Shown one piece after another: positions 13,301 through 27,249 of a stretch of DNA of 64,000 nucleotides. The notes under the pieces were generated by a model. That model ran no database searches. It had not been told where the DNA came from and worked only from the letters and a program-made list of their open reading frames with translations. The stretch is from Gordius sp. MW1 (Eukaryota > Nematomorpha > Gordioida > Gordea > Gordiidae): positions 15,748,001 to 15,812,000 of the forward strand of contig OZ038526.1 in NCBI GenBank assembly GCA_964036665.1, written 5' to 3'. Made by a program: the position numbers and the translations under genes. Numbering within the stretch: the first letter of the stretch is position 1; every line of letters begins with the position of its first letter.

Positions 13301-16300
13301 GCAACAATAAAACGTTTTCTTTTGTCAAAATGATAGTTCTCGCAGCTTAAAACCTCTTTTCGGAAGTCAATCGAGGATAATAGGAGTCTCAAATTGGCTT
13401 ACTTTTATATATTTTTTCATGCTCTTTCACATAGAATCGAAAAAAATAAAAAATTTTACCTCAAAAATTTTCACATATTTTTCTAAGAACCGTATTCATC
13501 CGATGAAAGTTGTCGTTTTCAGACGTGGTTTCTATGATCCCAAGTAAAAATTTATCAGAATCTAAAAACTATTACTTTGAAATAATGATCGCATAGAGCA
13601 GTTTTCAAAAATTAAGCACTCACGTTGCGATACAACAAACTAATCGCAACAATAAAACGTTGTCTTTTGTCAAAATGATAGTTCTCGCAGCTTAAAACCT
13701 CTTTTCGGAAATCAATCGAGGATAATAGGATTCTCAAATTGAATTACTTTTATATATTTTTTCATGCTCTTTCACATAGAATCGAAAAAAATAAATATTT
13801 TTACCTCAAAATTTTTAACATATTTTTCTATAAACCGTATTCATCCGATGAAAGTTGTCGTTTTCAGACGTGGTTTCTATGATCCCAAGTAAAAATTTAT
13901 CAGAATCTAAAAACTATTACTTTGAAATCATGATCGCATAGAGCAGTTTTCAAAAATTAAGCACTCACGTTGCGATACAACAAACTAATCGCAACAATAA
14001 AACGTTGTCTTTTGTCAAAATGATAGTTCTCGCAGCTTAAAACCTCTTTTCGGAAGTCAATCGAGGATAATAGGATTCTCAAATTGGCTTACTTTTATAT
14101 ATTTTTACATGCTCTTTCACATGGAATAGAAAAAATAAATATTTTTACCTCAAAATTTTTCACATATTTTTCTTTGAACCGTATTCATCCGATGAAAGTT
14201 GTCGTTTTCAGACGTGGTTTCTATGATCCCAAGTAAAAATTTATCAGAATCTAAAAACTATTACTTTGAAATCATGATCGCATAGAGCAGTTTTCAAAAA
14301 TTAAGCACTCACGTTGCGATACAACAAACTAATCGCAACAATAAAACGTTGTCTTTTGTCAAAATGATAGTTCTCGCAGCTTAAAACCTCTTTTCGGAAG
14401 TCAATCGAGGATAATATTATTCTCAAATTAGCTTACTTTTATATATTTTTTCATGCTCTTTCACATAGAATCGAAAAAAATAAATATTTTTAACTCAAAA
14501 TTTTTCACATATTTTTCTAAGAACCGTATTCATCCGATGAAAGTTGTCGTTTTCAGACGTGGTTTCTATGATCCCAAGTAAAAATTTATCAGAATCTAAA
14601 AACTATTACTTTGAAATAATGATCGCATAGAGCAGTTTTCAAAAATTAAGCACTCACGTTGCGATACAACAAACTAATCGCAACAATAAAACGTTGTCTT
14701 TTGTCAAAATGATAGTTCTCGCAGCTTAAAACCTCTTTTCGGAAATCAATCGAGGATAATAGGATTCTCAAATTGAATTACTTTTATATATTTTTTCATG
14801 CTCTTTCACATAGAATCGAAAAAAATAAATATTTTTACCTCAAAATTTTTCACATATTTTTCTTTGAACCGTATTCATCCGATGAAAGTTGTCGTTTTCA
14901 GACGTGGTTTCTATGATCCCAAGTAAAAATTTATCAGAATCTAAAAACTATTACTTTGAAATCATGATCGCATAGAGCAGTTTTCAAAAATTAAGCACTC
15001 ACGTTGCGATACAACAAACTAATCGCAACAATAAAACGTTGTCTTTTGTCAAAATGATAGTTCTCGCAGCTTAAAACCTCTTTTCGGAAGTCAATCGAGG
15101 ATAATAGGATTCTCAAATTGGCTTACTTTTATATATTTTTACATGCTCTTTCACATGGAATAGAAAAAATAAATATTTTTACCTCAAAATTTTTCACATA
15201 TTTTTCTTTGAACCGTATTCATCCGATGAAAGTTGTCGTTTTCAGACGTGGTTTCTATGATCCCAAGTAAAAATTTATCAGAATCTAAAAATTATTACTT
15301 TGAAATCATGATCGCATAGAGCAGTTTTCAAAAATTAAGCACTCACGTTGCGATACAACAAACTAATCGCAACAATAAAACGTTGTCTTTTGTCAAAATG
15401 ATAGTTCTCGCAGCTTAAAACCTCTTTTCGGAAATCAATCGAGGATAATAGGATTCTCAAATTGAATTACTTTTATATATTTTTTCATGCTCTTTCACAT
15501 AGAATCGAAAAAAATAAATATTTTTACCTCAAAATTTTTAACATATTTTTCTATAAACCGTATTCATCCGATGAAAGTTGTCGTTTTCAGACGTGGTTTC
15601 TATGATCCCAAGTAAAAATTTATCAGAATCTAAAAACTATTACTTTAAAATCATGATCGCATAGAGCAGTTTTCAAAAATTAAGCAATCACGTTGCGATA
15701 CAACAAACTAATCGCAACAATAAAACGTTGTCTTTAACGTTGTCTTTTGTCAAAATGATAGTTCTCGCAGCTTAAAACCTCTTTTCGGAAGTCAATCGAG
15801 GATAATAGGATTCTCAAATTGGCTTACTTTTATATATCTTTCATGCTTTTTCACATAGAATCGAAAAAAATAAATATTTTTACCTCAAAATTTTTCACAT
15901 ATTTTTCTAAGAACCGTATTCATCCGATGAAAGTTGTCGTTTTCAGACGTGGTTTCGATGATCCTAAGTAAAAATTTATCAGAATCTAAAAACTATTACT
16001 TTGAAATCATGATCGCATAGAGCAGTTTTCAAAAATTAAGCACTCACGTTGCGATACAACAAACTAATCGCAACAATAAAACGTTGTCTTTTGTCAAAAT
16101 GATAGTTCTCGCAGCTTAAAACCTCTTTTCGGAAGTCAATCGAGGATAGTAGGAGTCTCAAATTGGCTTACTTTTATATATTTTTTCATGCTCTTTCACA
16201 TAGAATCGAAAAAAATAAAAAATTTTACCTCAAAAATTTTCACATATTTTTCTAAGAACCGTATTCATCCGATGAAAGTTGTCGTTTTCAGACGTGGTTT

Positions 16301-16621
16301 CTATGATCCCAAGTAAAAATTTATCAGAATCTAAAAACTATTACTTTGAAATAATGATCGCATAGAGCAGTTTTCAAAAATTAAGCACTCACGTTGCGAT
16401 ACAACAAACTAATCGCAACAATAAAACGTTGTCTTTTGTCAAAATGATAGTTCTCGCAGCTTAAAACCTCTTTTCGGAAATCAATCGAGGATAATAGGAT
16501 TCTCAAATTGAATTACTTTTATATATTTTTTCATGCTCTTTCACATAGAATCGAAAAAAATAAATATTTTTACCTCAAAATTTTTCACATATTTTTCTTT
16601 GAACCGTATTCATCCGATGAA

Positions 16622-16640
16622 AGTTGTCGTAAAAACTATT
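16622..16640 (+). repeat. Deleted satellite monomer (47-bp internal loss)
   Basis: At about 16630 the sequence passes directly from aagttgtcgt to aaaaactatt, omitting the 47 bp that normally separate them (tttcagacg through cagaatct). It is the largest single-monomer deletion I noticed, and I saw no second copy of it. Confidence 0.85.
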
Positions 16641-19600
16641 ACTTTGAAATCATGATCGCATAGAGCAGTTTTCAAAAATTAAGCACTCACGTTGCGATAC
16701 AACAAACTAATCGCAACAATAAAACGTTGTCTTTTGTCAAAATGATAGTTCTCGCAGCTTAAAACCTCTTTTCGGAAGTCAATCGAGGATAATAGGAGTC
16801 TCAAATTGGCTTACTTTTATATATTTTTTCATGCTCTTTCACATAGAATCGAAAAAAATAAAAAAATTTACCTCAAAATTTTTAACATATTTTTCTAAGA
16901 ACCGTATTCATCCGATGAAAGTTGTCGTTTTCAGACGTGGTTTCTATGATCCCAAGTAAAAATTTATCAGAATCTAAAAACTATTACTTTAAAATCATGA
17001 TCGCATAGAGCAGTTTTCAAAAATTAAGCAATCACGTTGCGATACAACAAACTAATCGCAACAATAAAACGTTGTCTTTAACGTTGTCTTTTGTCAAAAT
17101 GATAGTTCTCGCAGCTTAAAACCTCTTTTCGGAAGTCAATCGAGGATAATAGGATTCTCAAATTGGCTTACTTTTATATATCTTTCATGCTTTTTCACAT
17201 AGAATCGAAAAAAATAAATATTTTTACCTCAAAATTTTTCACATATTTTTCTAAGAACCGTATTCATCCGATGAAAGTTGTCGTTTTCAGACGTGGTTTC
17301 GATGATCCTAAGTAAAAATTTATCAGAATCTAAAAACTATTACTTTGAAATCATGATCGCATAGAGCAGTTTTCAAAAATTAAGCACTCACGTTGCGATA
17401 CAACAAACTAATCGCAACAATAAAACGTTGTCTTTTGTCAAAATGATAGTTCTCGCAGCTTAAAACCTCTTTTCGGAAGTCAATCGAGGATAATAGGAGT
17501 CTCAAATTGGCTTACTTTTATATATTTTTTCATGCTCTTTCACATAGAATCGAAAAAAATAAAAAATTTTACCTCAAAAATTTTCACATATTTTTCTAAG
17601 AACCGTATTCATCCGATGAAAGTTGTCGTTTTCAGACGTGGTTTCTATGATCCCAAGTAAAAATTTATCAGAATCTAAAAACTATTACTTTGAAATAATG
17701 ATCGCATAGAGCAGTTTTCAAAAATTAAGCACTCACGTTGCGATACAACAAACTAATCGCAACAATAAAACGTTGTCTTTTGTCAAAATGATAGTTCTCG
17801 CAGCTTAAAACCTCTTTTCGGAAATCAATCGAGGATAATAGGATTCTCAAATTGAATTACTTTTATATATTTTTTCATGCTCTTTCACATAGAATCGAAA
17901 AAAATAAATATTTTTACCTCAAAATTTTTAACATATTTTTCTATAAACCGTATTCATCCGATGAAAGTTGTCGTTTTCAGACGTGGTTTCTATGATCCCA
18001 AGTAAAAATTTATCAGAATCTAAAAACTATTACTTTAAAATCATGATCGCATAGAGCAGTTTTCAAAAATTAAGCAATCACGTTGCGATACAACAAACTA
18101 ATCGCAACAATAAAACGTTGTCTTTAACGTTGTCTTTTGTCAAAATGATAGTTCTCGCAGCTTAAAACCTCTTTTCGGAAGTCAATCGAGGATAATAGGA
18201 TTCTCAAATTGGCTTACTTTTATATATCTTTCATGCTTTTTCACATAGAATCGAAAAAAATAAATATTTTTACCTCAAAATTTTTCACATATTTTTCTAA
18301 GAACCGTATTCATCCGATGAAAGTTGTCGTTTTCAGACGTGGTTTCGATGATCCTAAGTAAAAATTTATCAGAATCTAAAAACTATTACTTTGAAATCAT
18401 GATCGCATAGAGCAGTTTTCAAAAATTAAGCACTCACGTTGCGATACAACAAACTAATCGCAACAATAAAACGTTGTCTTTTGTCAAAATGATAGTTCTC
18501 GCAGCTTAAAACCTCTTTTCGGAAGTCAATCGAGGATAGTAGGAGTCTCAAATTGGCTTACTTTTATATATTTTTTCATGCTCTTTCACATAGAATCGAA
18601 AAAAATAAAAAATTTTACCTCAAAAATTTTCACATATTTTTCTAAGAACCGTATTCATCCGATGAAAGTTGTCGTTTTCAGACGTGGTTTCTATGATCCC
18701 AAGTAAAAATTTATCAGAATCTAAAAACTATTACTTTGAAATAATGATCGCATAGAGCAGTTTTCAAAAATTAAGCACTCACGTTGCGATACAACAAACT
18801 AATCGCAACAATAAAACGTTGTCTTTTGTCAAAATGATAGTTCTCGCAGCTTAAAACCTCTTTTCGGAAATCAATCGAGGATAATAGGATTCTCAAATTG
18901 AATTACTTTTATATATTTTTTCATGCTCTTTCACATAGAGTCGAAAAAAATAAATATTTTTACCTCAAAATTTTTCACATATTTTTCTTTGAACCGTATT
19001 CATCCGATGAAAGTTGTCGTTTTCAAACGTGGTTTCTATGATCCCAAGTAAAAATTTATCAGAATCTAAAAACTATTACTTTGAAATCATGATCGCATAG
19101 AGCAGTTTTCAAAAATTAAGCACTCACGTTGCGATACAACAAACTAATCGCAACAATAAAACGTTGTCTTTTGTCAAAATGATAGTTCTCGCAGCTTAAA
19201 ACCTCTTTTCGGAAGTCAATCGAGGATAATAGGATTCTCAAATTGGCTTACTTTTATATATTTTTACATGCTCTTTCACATGGAATAGAAAAAATAAATA
19301 TTTTTACCTCAAAATTTTTCACATATTTTTCTTTGAACCGTATTCATCCGATGAAAGTTGTCGTTTTCAGACGTGGTTTCTATGATCCCAAGTAAAAATT
19401 TATCAGAATATAAAAACTATTACTTTGAAATCATGATCGCATAGAGCAGTTTTCAAAAATTAAGCACTCACGTTGCGATACAACAAACTAATCGCAACAA
19501 TAAAACGTTGCCTTTTGTCAAAATGATAGTTCTCGCAGCTTAAAACCTCTTTTCGGAAGTCAATCGAGGATAATAGGATTCTCAAATTGGCTTACTTTTA

Positions 19601-20589
19601 TATATTTTTACATGCTCTTTGGAATAGAAAAAAATAAAAAATTTTACCTCAAAATTTTTCACATATTTTTCTTTAACCGTATTCATCCGATGAAAGTTGT
19701 CGTTTTCAGACGTGGTTTCTATGATCCCAAGTAAAAATTTATCAGAATCTAAAAACTATTACTTTGAAATCATGATCGCATAGAGCAGTTTTCAAAAATT
19801 AAGCACTCACGTTGCGATACAACAAACTAATCGCAACAATAAAACGTTGTCTTTTGTCAAAATGATAGTTCTCGCAGCTTAAAACCTCTTTTCGGAAGTC
19901 AATCGAGGATAATAGGATTCTCATATTGAATTACTTTTATATATTTTTTCATGCTCTTTCACATAGAATCGAAAAAAATAAATATTTTTACCTCAAAATT
20001 TTTAACATATTTTCTTTGAACCGTATTCATCCGATGAAAGTTGTCGTTTTCAGACGTGGTTTCTATGATCCCAAGTAAAAATTTATCAGAATCTAAAAAC
20101 TATTACTTTAAAATCATGATCGCATAGAGCAGTTTTCAAAAATTAAGCAATCACGTTGCGATACAACAAACTAATCGCAACAATAAAACGTTGTCTTTTG
20201 TCAAAATGATAGTTCTCGCAGCTTAAAACCTCTTTTCGGAAGTCAATCGAGGATAATAGGATTCTCAAGTTGGCTTACTTTTATATATTTTTTCATGCTT
20301 TTTTACATAGAATCGAAAAAAATAAATATTTTTACCTCAAAATTTTTCACATATTTTTCTAAGAACCGTATTCATCCGATGAAAGTTGTCGTTTTCAGAC
20401 GTGGTTTCGATGATCCCAAGTAAAAATTTATCAGAATCTAAAAACTATTACTTTGAAATCATGATCGCATAGAGCAGTTTTCAAAAATTAAGCACTCACG
20501 TTGCGATACAACAAACTAATCGCAACAATAAAACGTTGTCTTTTGTCAAAATGATAATTCTCGCAGCTTAAAACCTATTTTCGGAAGTC

Positions 20590-22890
20590 AATCGAGGATA
20601 ATAGGATTCTCAAATTGGCTTACTTTTATATATTTTTTCATACTTTTTCACATAGAATCGAAAAAAATAAATATTTTTACCTCAAAATTTTTCACATATT
20701 TTTCTAAGAACCGTATTCATCCGATGAAAGTTGTCGTTTTCAGACGTGGTTTCTATGATCCCAAGTAAAAATTTATCAGAATCTAAAAACTATTACTTTG
20801 AAATAATGATCGCATAGAGCAGTTTTCAAAAATTAAGCACTCACGTTGCGATACAACAAACTAATCGCAACAATAAAACGTTGTCTTTTGTCAAAATGAT
20901 AGTTCTCGCAGCTTAAAACCTCTTTTCGGAAGTCAATCGAGGATAATAGGAGTCTCAAATTGGCTTACTTTTATATATTTTTTCATGCTCTTTCACATAG
21001 AATCGAAAAAAATAAAAATTTTTACCTCAAAAATTTTCAAATATTTTTCTAAGAACCGTATTCATCCGATGAAAGTTGTCGTTTTCAGACGTGGTTTCTA
21101 TGATCCCAAGTAAAAATTTATCAGAATCTAAAAACTATTACTTTGAAATAATGATCGCATAGAGCAGTTTTCAAAAATTAAGCACTCACGTTGCGATACA
21201 ACAAATTAATCGCAACAATAAAACGTTGTCTTTTGTCAAAATGATAGTTCTCGCAGCTTAAAACCTCTTTTCGGAAGTCAATCGAGGATAATAGGATTCT
21301 CAAATTGGCTTACTTTTATATATTTTTACATGCTCTTTCACATGGAATAGAAAAAAATAAAAAATTTTACCTCAAAATTTTTCACATATTTATCTTTAAC
21401 CGTATTCATCCGATGAAAGTAGTCGTTTTCAGACGTGGTTTCTATGATCCCAAGTAAAAATTTATCAGAATCTAAAAACTATTACTTTGAAATTCATGAT
21501 CGCATAGAGCAGTTTTCAAAAATTAAGCACTCACGTTGCGATACAACAAACTAATCGCAACAATAAAACGTTGTCTTTTGTCAAAATGATAGTTCTCGCA
21601 GCTTAAAACCTCTTTTCGGAAATCAATCGAGGATAATAGGATTCTCAAATTGAATTACTTTTATATATTTTTTCATGCTCTTTCACATAGAATCGAAAAA
21701 AATAAATATTTTTACCTCAAAATTTTTCACATATTTTTCTTTGAACCGTATTCATCCGATGAAAGTTGTCGTTTTCAGACGTGGTTTCTATGATCCCAAG
21801 TAAAAATTTATCAGAATCTAAAAACTATTACTTTGAAATCATGATCGCATAGAGCAGTTTTCAAAAATTAAGCACTCACGTTGCGATACAACAAACTAAT
21901 CGCAACAATAAAACGTTGTCTTTTGTCAAAATGATAGTTCTCGCAGCTTAAAACCTCTTTTCGGAAGTCAATCGAGGATAATAGGATTCTCAAATTGGCT
22001 TACTTTTATATATTTTTACATGCTCTTTCACATGGAATAGAAAAAAATAAAAAATTTTGCCTCAAAATTTTTCACATATTTTTCTTTAACCGTATTCATC
22101 CGATGAAAGTTGTCGTTTTCAGACGTGGTTTCTATGATCCCAAGTAAAAATTTATCAGAATCTAAAAACTATTACTTTGAAATCATGATCGCATAGAGCA
22201 GTTTTCAAAAATTAAGCACTCATGTTGCGATACAACAAACTAATCGCAACAATAAAACGTTGTCTTTTGTCAAAATGATAGTTCTCGCAGCTTAAAACCT
22301 CTTTTCGGAAGTCAATCGAGGATAATAGGATTCTCAAATTGAATTACTTTTATATATTTTTTCATGCTCTTTCACATAGAATCGAAAAAAATAAATATTT
22401 TTACCTCAAAATTTTTAACATATTTTTCTATAAACCGTATTCATCCGATGAAAGTTGTCGTTTTCAGACGTGGTTTCTATGATCCCAAGTAAAAATTTAT
22501 CAGAATCTAAAAACTATTACTTTAAAATCATGATCGCATAGAGCAGTTTTCAAAAATTAAGCAATCACGTTGCGATACAACAAACTAATCGCAACAATAA
22601 AACGTTGTCTTTAACGTTGTCTTTTGTCAAAATGATAGTTCTTGCAGCTTAAAACCTCTTTTCGGAAGTCAATCGAGGATAATAGGATTCTCAAATTGGC
22701 TTACTTTTATATATTTTTTCATGCTTTTTCACATAGAATCGAAAAAAATAAATATTTTTACCTCAAAATTTTTCACATATTTTTCTAAGAACCGTATTCA
22801 TCCGATGAAAGTTGTCGTTTTCAGACGTGGTTTCGATGATCCCAAGTAAAAATTTATCAGAATCTAAAAACTATTACTTTGAAATCATGA
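20590..22890 (+). repeat. Segmental repeat, copy 1 (partner about 3456 bp downstream)
   Basis: Rare variants recur about 3456 bp downstream: tcatactttttcac (20638 and about 24097), acaaattaatcgc (21201 and 24657), the extra base in gaaattcatg (21489 and 24945) and the 12-bp duplication (22602 and 26057). Small indels shift the offset between 3455 and 3459. The block is about ten monomers less a fraction. Edges are approximate. Confidence 0.75.
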
Positions 22891-24070
22891 TCGCATAGAG
22901 CTGTTACCAAAAATTAAGCACTCACGTTGCGATACAACAAACTAATCGCAACAATAAAACGTTGTCTTTTGTCAAAATGATAATTCTCGCAGCTTAAAAC
23001 CTCTTTTCGGAAGTCAATCGAGGATAATAGGATTCTCAAATTGGCTTACTTTTATATATTTTTTCATGCTTTTTCACATAGAATCGAAAAAAATAAATAT
23101 TTTTACCTCAAAATTTTCACATATTTTTCTAAGAACCGTATTCATCCGATGAAAGTTGTCGTTTTCAGACGTGGTTTCTATGATCCCAAGTAAAAATTTA
23201 TCAGAATCTAAAAACTATTACTTTGAAATAATGATCGCATAGAGCAGTTTTCAAAAATTAAGCACCCACGTTGCGATACAACAAACTAATCGCAACAATA
23301 AAACGTTGTCTTTTGTCAAAATGATAGTTCTCGCAGCTTAAAACCTCTTTTCGGAAGTCAATCGAGAATAATAGGAGTCTCAAATTGGCTTACTTTTATA
23401 TATTTTTTCATGCTCTTTCACATAGAATCGAAAAAAATAAAAATTTTTATCTCAAAAATTTTCACATATTTTTCTAAGAACCGTATTCATCCGATGAAAG
23501 TTGTCGTTTTCAGACGTGGTTTCTATGATCCCAAGTAAAAATTTATCAGAATCTAAAAACTATTACTTTGAAATAATGATCGCATAGAGCAGTTTTCAAA
23601 AATTAAGCACTCACGTTGCGATACAACAAACTAATCGCAACAATAAAACGTTGTCTTTTGTCAAAATGATAGTTCTCGCAGCTTAAAACCTCTTTTCGGA
23701 AGTCAATCGAGGATAATAGGATTCTCAAATTGGCTTACTTTTATATATTTTTACATGCTCTTTTACATGGAATAGAAAAAAATAAAAAATTTTACCTCAA
23801 AATTTTTCACATATTTTTCTTTAACCGTATTCATCCGATGAAAGTTGTCGTTTTCAGACGTGGTTTCTATGATCCCAAGTAAAAATTTATCAGAATCTAA
23901 AAACTATTACTTTGAAATCATGATCGCATGGAGCTGTTTTCAAAAATTAAGCACTCACGTTGCGATACAACAAACTAATCGCAACAATAAAACGTTGTCT
24001 TTTGTCAAAATGATAGTTCTCGCAGCTTAAAACCTCTTTTCGGAAATCAATCGAGGATAATAGGATTCTC
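22690..24070 (+). repeat. Segmental repeat with 3800-bp offset (partner 26490-27870)
   Basis: The very rare ctgttaccaa occurs at 22901 and 26701, exactly 3800 bp apart. The gcatggagctg variant follows at about 23927 and 27727. The pair diverges at about 24074/27874 (ggcttac against gaattac). This block overlaps the 3456-bp-offset duplication by one monomer, showing layered rounds of copying. Confidence 0.75.
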
Positions 24071-26345
24071 AAATTGGCTTACTTTTATATATTTTTTCAT
24101 ACTTTTTCACATAGAATCGAAAAAAATAAATATTTTTACCTCAAAATTTTTCACATATTTTTCTAAGAACCGTATTCATCCGATGAAAGTTGTCGTTTTC
24201 AGACGTGGTTTCTATGATCCCAAGTAAAAATTTATCAGAATCTAAAAACTATTACTTTGAAATAATGATCGCATAGAGCAGTTTTCAAAAATTAAGCACT
24301 CACGTTGCGATACAACAAACTAATCGCAACAATAAAACGTTGTCTTTTGTCAAAATGATAGTTCTCGCAGCTTAAAACCTCTTTTCGGAAGTCAATCGAG
24401 GATAATAGGAGTCTCAAATTGGCTTACTTTTATATATTTTTTCATGCTCTTTCACATAGAATCGAAAATAAAAATTTTTACCTCAAAAATTTTCAAATAT
24501 TTTTCTAAGAACCGTATTCATCCGATGAAAGTTGTCGTTTTCAGACGTGGTTTCTATGATCCCAAGTAAAAATTTATCAGAATCTAAAAACTATTACTTT
24601 GAAATAATGATCGCATAGAGCAGTTTTCAAAAATTAAGCACTCACGTTGCGATACAACAAATTAATCGCAACAATAAAACGTTGTCTTTTGTCAAAATGA
24701 TAGTTCTCGCAGCTTAAAACCTCTTTTCGGAAGTCAATCGAGGATAATAGGATTCTCAAATTGGCTTACTTTTATATATTTTTACATGCTCTTTCACATG
24801 GAATAGAAAAAAATAAAAAATTTTACCTCAAAATTTTTCACATATTTATCTTTAACCGTATTCATCCGATGAAAGTTGTCGTTTTCAGACGTGGTTTCTA
24901 TGATCCCAAGTAAAAATTTATCAGAATCTAAAAACTATTACTTTGAAATTCATGATCGCATAGAGCAGTTTTCAAAAATTAAGCACTCACGTTGCGATAC
25001 AACAAACTAATCGCAACAATAAAACGTTGTCTTTTGTCAAAATGATAGTTCTCGCAGCTTAAAACCTCTTTTCGGAAATCAATCGAGGATAATAGGATTC
25101 TCAAATTGAATTACTTTTATATATTTTTTCATGCTCTTTCACATAGAATCGAAAAAAATAAATATTTTTACCTCAAAATTTTTCACATATTTTTCTTTGA
25201 ACCGTATTCATCCGATGAAAGTTGTCGTTTTCAGACGTGGTTTCTATGATCCCAAGTAAAAATTTATCAGAATCTAAAAACTATTACTTTGAAATCATGA
25301 TCGCATAGAGCAGTTTTCAAAAATTAAGCACTCACGTTGCGATACAACAAACTAATCGCAACAATAAAACGTTGTCTTTTGTCAAAATGATAGTTCTCGC
25401 AGCTTAAAACCTCTTTTCGGAAGTCAATCGAGGATAATAGGATTCTCAAATTGGCTTACTTTTATATATTTTTACATGCTCTTTCACATGGAATAGAAAA
25501 AAATAAAAAATTTTGCCTCAAAATTTTTCACATATTTTTCTTTAACCGTATTCATCCGATGAAAGTTGTCGTTTTCAGACGTGGTATCTATGATCCCAAG
25601 TAAAAATTTATCAGAATCTAAAAACTATTACTTTGAAATCATGATCGCATAGAGCAGTTTTCAAAAATTAAGCACTCATGTTGCGATACAACAAACTAAT
25701 CGCAACAATAAAACGTTGTCTTTTGTCAAAATGATAGTTCTCGCAGCTTAAAAATCTTTTCGGAAGTCAATCGAGGATAATAGGATTCTCAAATTGAATT
25801 ACTTTTATATATTTTTTCATGCTCTTTCACATAGAATCGAAAAAAATAAATATTTTTATCTCAAAATTTTTAACATATTTTTCTATAAACCGTATTCATC
25901 CGATGAAAGTTGTCGTTTTCAGACGTGGTTTCTATGATCCCAAGTAAAAATTTATCAGAATCTAAAAACTATTACTTTAAAATCATGATCGCATAGAGCA
26001 GTTTTCAAAAATTAAGCAATCACGTTGCGATACAACAAACTAATCGCAACAATAAAACGTTGTCTTTAACGTTGTCTTTTGTCAAAATGATAGTTCTTGC
26101 AGCTTAAAACCTCTTTTCGGAAGTCAATCGAGGATAATAGGATTCTCAAATTGGCTTACTTTTATATATTTTTTCATGCTTTTTCACATAGAATCGAAAA
26201 AAATAAATATTTTTACCTCAAAATTTTTCACATATTTTTCTAAGAACCGTATTCATCCGATGAAAGTTGTCGTTTTCAGACGTGGTTTCGATGATCCCAA
26301 GTAAAAATTTATCAGAATCTAAAAACTATTACTTTGAAATCATGA
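24050..26345 (+). repeat. Segmental repeat, copy 2 (partner at 20590-22890)
   Basis: Second copy of the preceding block. It carries its own changes: cgaaaataaaaattttt with 3 bp missing near 24465, and aaaaatcttttcgg near 25751. Its right edge is where copy 1 has gctgttacc (22900) and copy 2 keeps gcagttttc. Confidence 0.75.
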
Positions 26346-27249
26346 TCGCATAGAGCAGTTTTCAAAAATTAAGCACTCACGTTGCGATACAACAAACTAA
26401 TCGCAACAATAAAACGTTGTCTTTTGTCAAAATGATAATTCTCGCAGCTTAAAACCTCTTTTCGGAAGTCAATCGAGGATAATAGGATTCTCAAATTGGC
26501 TTACTTTTATATATTTTTTCATGCTTTTTCACATAGAATCGAAAAAAATAAATATTTTTACCTCAAAATTTTTCACATATTTTTCTAAGAACCGTATTCA
26601 TCCGATGAAAGTTGTCGTTTTCAGACGTGGTTTCGATGATCCCAAGTAAAAATTTATCAGAATCTAAAAACTATTACTTTGAAATCATGATCGCATAGAG
26701 CTGTTACCAAAAATTAAGCACTCACGTTGCGATACAACAAACTAATCGCAACAATAAAACGTTGTCTTTTGTCAAAATGATAATTCTCGCAGCTTAAAAC
26801 CTCTTTTCGGAAGTCAATCGAGGATAATAGGATTCTCAAATTGGCTTACTTTTATATATTTTTTCATGCTTTTTCACATAGAATCGAAAAAAATAAATAT
26901 TTTTACCTCAAAATTTTCACATATTTTTCTAAGAACCGTATTCATCCGATGAAAGTTGTCGTTTTCAGACGTGGTTTCTATGATCCCAAGTAAAAATTTA
27001 TCAGAATCTAAAAACTATTACTTTGAAATAATGATCGCATAGAGCAGTTTTCAAAAATTAAGCACCCACGTTGCGATACAACAAACTAATCGCAACAATA
27101 AAACGTTGTCTTTTGTCAAAATGATAGTTCTCGCAGCTTAAAACCTCTTTTCGGAAGTCAATCGAGAATAATAGGAGTCTCAAATTGGCTTACTTTTATA
27201 TATTTTTTCATGCTCTTTCACATAGAATCGAAAAAAATAAAAATTTTTA

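Noticed and set aside
23845-24030. 61-65 aa ORFs repeated through the satellite (for example 1884, 23845, 27645, 28679, 29713, 29942, 30631, 32814, 33043, 61053)
   Set aside because: They arise where a subtype loses one stop codon of the satellite monomer. They appear only in copied higher-order units, with no conservation or start context, so they are not genes.
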